7,389 bases of DNA, taken from an uncultured Paracoccaceae bacterium. Lineage in GTDB: Bacteria; Pseudomonadota; Alphaproteobacteria; Rhodobacterales; Rhodobacteraceae. The stretch spans positions 1 through 7,389 of the forward strand of contig CALEZJ010000019.1 of the NCBI GenBank assembly GCA_937927885.1, read 5' to 3'. The translations under genes were made by a program, and so were the position numbers. Within the stretch, counting starts at the first letter, position 1; each line of letters starts with the position of its first letter. This document shows positions 5,772 to 7,389 of this stretch, one piece after another. The notes under the pieces were generated by a model. That model saw nothing but the letters and a program-made list of their open reading frames with translations. It ran no database searches and had not been told where the DNA came from.

Positions 5772-6922
5772 GTCAGCCGCGCGCGCAGCAGGCCCGCCAA
5801 GGCCTCGATCGCCGGATTGGCGGTTTCGGCCAGCCGGGTCAGGCCGACATCGGTGCGCGCGTCGGGCAGGGGGAAATCGACGCGCTTCAGGTCGGGGCGC
5901 AGTTGGGTCAGGGCTGCGGGGGAGTAGCTGAGAAGGGCCACCGAATCGCTGTCGGCAATCATCTGCTCGGCATCGGAAAATGACCATATTTCATAGCTTT
6001 GCGCGGGGGGAACCGCACCAAGGCGGCGAAAGACGGTTTCGAAATAGCGCCTCAGCGGCGTGCCGTGCGGGGCCGCGATCCAGCGCTGGGCGGCGAGTGT
6101 GTCGATGGTCAGCCCCGCACCATGCACCGGATGGTCGGCGCGGGCGACCAGGGTGAAATCCTCGGCGCCCAGCGGGGTCTCCACAAAGCCGGGCCAGGGC
6201 GCGGGGTTGCGCAACAGGCCCACGATCACGTCGATTTCGCGTCGCCTCAGGGCGTCGCACAGCGCGGCGTAATTGCCCGGAACGGCGATCAGCCGCAGGT
6301 GCGGATGCGCGCGGGCAAGTTCGCCAAAGGCTGCCATCACCTGGCGCTGGCCGGAAAACGGCAGCAGGCCCACGGCCAGCCGCCCGGTCAGGCCGGGCAG
6401 GGGGCGGGCCAACAGGGCGGGCAGGGCGGCGAGGTCAGCTTCGATGCGCTGCCAGAGCGCGGCGAGGGCGCGTGCGGTGTCGGTTGGTTCCAACCCGGTG
6501 CTGCGGCGGGTGAACACCGGCGCGGAGAAGGCGGCAAGGTCGGCCAGCGCCTGGCTGATGGCCGGTTGGCGCAATCCCAACAATCGTGCCGCCCCGGTGG
6601 CACTGCCGGTTGCGACGACGGCGGCCACGGCGGTCAGATGGTGCCATTGGACATGCGTGGCGAGGCGAGGAGACGCCGCTGCGACCTGTTCAAGGTCGCT
6701 CAGGATCCGCTGGCACAGCCCCACCACCAGATCGCCCGCCGCCGTGGGTTCCGCCCCGGTCCAGCCGCGCTGGAACAGGGCCACGCCCAGCCGCGATTCG
6801 GCCCCTGCCAGCGTGCGCGACAGCGAGGACTGGCTGACATGCAGCGCCTCGGCCGCCGAGGACAGGCGGCGATGATCGGCCAGCGCACGGATCACGCGCG
6901 CTTCTCGGGCTGTAAGGGTCAT
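5768..6922 (-). CDS. LysR-type transcriptional regulator with two tandem HTH regions
   Basis: A 384-residue regulator, longer than the usual 300 or so of LysR proteins. The extra length comes from two winged-helix regions. The first (about 4-63) reads SSAAEALHVSQSSLSRTLAGAESRLGVALFQR, a normal LysR HTH. The second (about 94-152) reads GSATGAARLLGLRQPAISQALADLA followed by VFTRRSTGLEPTDTARAL, again LysR-like but more diverged. The inducer-binding domain runs from about 178 (LTGRLAVGLLPFSG) to 384. The ATG at 6922 lacks a good Shine-Dalgarno. A TATATC lies just upstream on the minus strand, so a very short leader or leaderless mRNA is possible. The gene is divergent from the LigM-like demethylase gene, 98 bases away, the usual LysR-target layout. 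It therefore probably senses a methoxylated aromatic or related methyl donor. This inference rests on position only. It converges on dinB with a four-base overlap (CTAG). Confidence 0.93.
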   Translation of the reverse strand: MTLTAREARVIRALADHRRLSSAAEALHVSQSSLSRTLAGAESRLGVALFQRGWTGAEPTAAGDLVVGLCQRILSDLEQVAAASPRLATHVQWHHLTAVAAVVATGSATGAARLLGLRQPAISQALADLAAFSAPVFTRRSTGLEPTDTARALAALWQRIEADLAALPALLARPLPGLTGRLAVGLLPFSGQRQVMAAFGELARAHPHLRLIAVPGNYAALCDALRRREIDVIVGLLRNPAPWPGFVETPLGAEDFTLVARADHPVHGAGLTIDTLAAQRWIAAPHGTPLRRYFETVFRRLGAVPPAQSYEIWSFSDAEQMIADSDSVALLSYSPAALTQLRPDLKRVDFPLPDARTDVGLTRLAETANPAIEALAGLLRARLT

Positions 6923-6937
6923 GGAGTGATATAAGCA

Positions 6938-6955
6938 GAATGCAGCATCCTATTC
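6938..6955. promoter_or_regulatory. Possible LysR-type operator in the divergent intergenic region
   Basis: The 98 bases between the regulator and the demethylase gene contain GAAT (6938-6941), ten bases, ATTC (6952-6955), an inverted repeat of the general size of LysR sites. Inside it sits a nine-base palindrome ATGCAGCAT (6940-6948). It lies between the two start codons where an autoregulated divergent LysR protein would bind. The arms are short and the spacing is not the standard T-N11-A, so this is only a candidate. Confidence 0.25.
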
Positions 6956-7020
6956 AATCAGCGCATAAGAAAGCCGTCGCGCGCCGGGCTAGGATGCCCC
7001 GACCCGAGGAGGAGTGCCCG

Positions 7021-7389
7021 ATGACCAGAAAATCCCTGTCCGACCGTATTGCCGAACACGGCGGCAATCCGGCGACGATGCTGCAAAACGCCCAGACCGG
7101 CGCCTATCAGTTCCCGATCCCGCCCCAGTACACCAACTGGATGGAGGAGGCCCGTGCGTGGCGCCATGGGGCCGTTCTGTTGAACCAGTCCTATCACATG
7201 ACCGACCTTTATGTGCGCGGGCCGCAGGTCAAGGCGCTTCTGGAACGGGTCGGCGTCAACAGCTTCGCCACCTGGGGCCGCAACAAGGCCAAGCAACTGG
7301 TCTGCTGCAATCCGGACGGCTATGTCATCGGCGATGTGATCGTTTTCGGACTAGAAGATGACGAAGCGCTGCTGATCGGCCGCCCGCCG
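7021..7389 (+). CDS. LigM/DesA-like tetrahydrofolate-dependent O-demethylase, N-terminal part
   Basis: The first 123 codons of a gene that leaves the window with its frame open; full-length relatives have about 460-470 residues. The ATG at 7021 has a strong GAGGAGGAG at 7006-7014. The sequence resembles the N-terminus of LigM, the vanillate O-demethylase of Sphingobium (recalled from memory). Shared landmarks are MLQNAQTGAY (20-29), QYTNW (36-40), AWRHGAVLLNQSYHMTDLYV (46-65), NSFATWGRNKAKQ (80-92) and GYVIGDVIVF (100-109). These enzymes have the GcvT (aminomethyltransferase) fold and move the methyl group of an aryl methyl ether to tetrahydrofolate, giving 5-methyl-THF and a free phenol. The divergent LysR gene is the probable regulator. 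Alternatives are a syringate demethylase (DesA), or a DmdA-like or other GcvT-fold demethylase for a non-aromatic substrate. The folate-binding and C-terminal residues that would decide are outside the window. Confidence 0.85.
   Translation, partial: MTRKSLSDRIAEHGGNPATMLQNAQTGAYQFPIPPQYTNWMEEARAWRHGAVLLNQSYHMTDLYVRGPQVKALLERVGVNSFATWGRNKAKQLVCCNPDGYVIGDVIVFGLEDDEALLIGRPP

Noticed and set aside
4551..5987. A 478-codon open frame on the minus strand across dinB
   Set aside because: It is antisense to dinB, which has every catalytic motif. Its translation is Arg/His-rich and has no recognisable domain.
5999..6934. A 311-codon open frame on the plus strand across the LysR gene
   Set aside because: It is a shadow of the regulator gene, with a Gly/Gln-rich translation and no ribosome binding site.

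Overview
The window is high-GC DNA whose gene content and regulatory signals fit an alphaproteobacterium, most likely a member of the Rhodobacteraceae. The evidence is a GTTC-N7-GTTC LexA box, a Zur-type box ahead of a COG0523 GTPase, a small arginine-rich protein of a kind I associate with Rhodobacterales, and a LigM-like demethylase. The assignment is inferred from these features, not from a database search.

Left part (1-1203, minus strand): a CesT-type secretion chaperone gene is followed 27 bases later by a gene for an unrecognised, Cys- and Trp-free, Ser/Thr-rich protein that runs off the left edge. Together they look like a type III secretion chaperone/effector pair, which is unexpected in this kind of genome. 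They are separated from the rest by about 450 bases without a convincing gene (1204-1650), which hold two strong hairpins.

Middle part (1651-4497, minus strand): an apparent operon runs, in order of transcription, COG0523/CobW-family metal GTPase, small DUF6525-like protein, class III aminotransferase. The GTPase frame is intact except for one in-frame amber codon at position 84. Its promoter is overlapped by a close match to the Zur (zinc uptake regulator) box, so the operon is probably induced under zinc starvation. The GTPase stop and the next start overlap (TGATG).

Divergent part (4498-5771, plus strand): dinB (DNA polymerase IV) with a textbook alphaproteobacterial SOS box. The zinc operon and dinB therefore share one intergenic region carrying both a Zur site and a LexA site about 35 bases apart.

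Right part (5768-7389): a LysR-type regulator with two helix-turn-helix regions in tandem faces dinB tail to tail, and the two stop codons share the palindrome CTAG. The regulator is divergent from a tetrahydrofolate-dependent O-demethylase of the LigM/DesA (GcvT-fold) type, cut by the right edge. The regulator most likely controls that catabolic gene.

The most interesting items are the chaperone/effector pair, the amber-interrupted zinc GTPase, the dual-regulator intergenic region and the double-HTH LysR protein.
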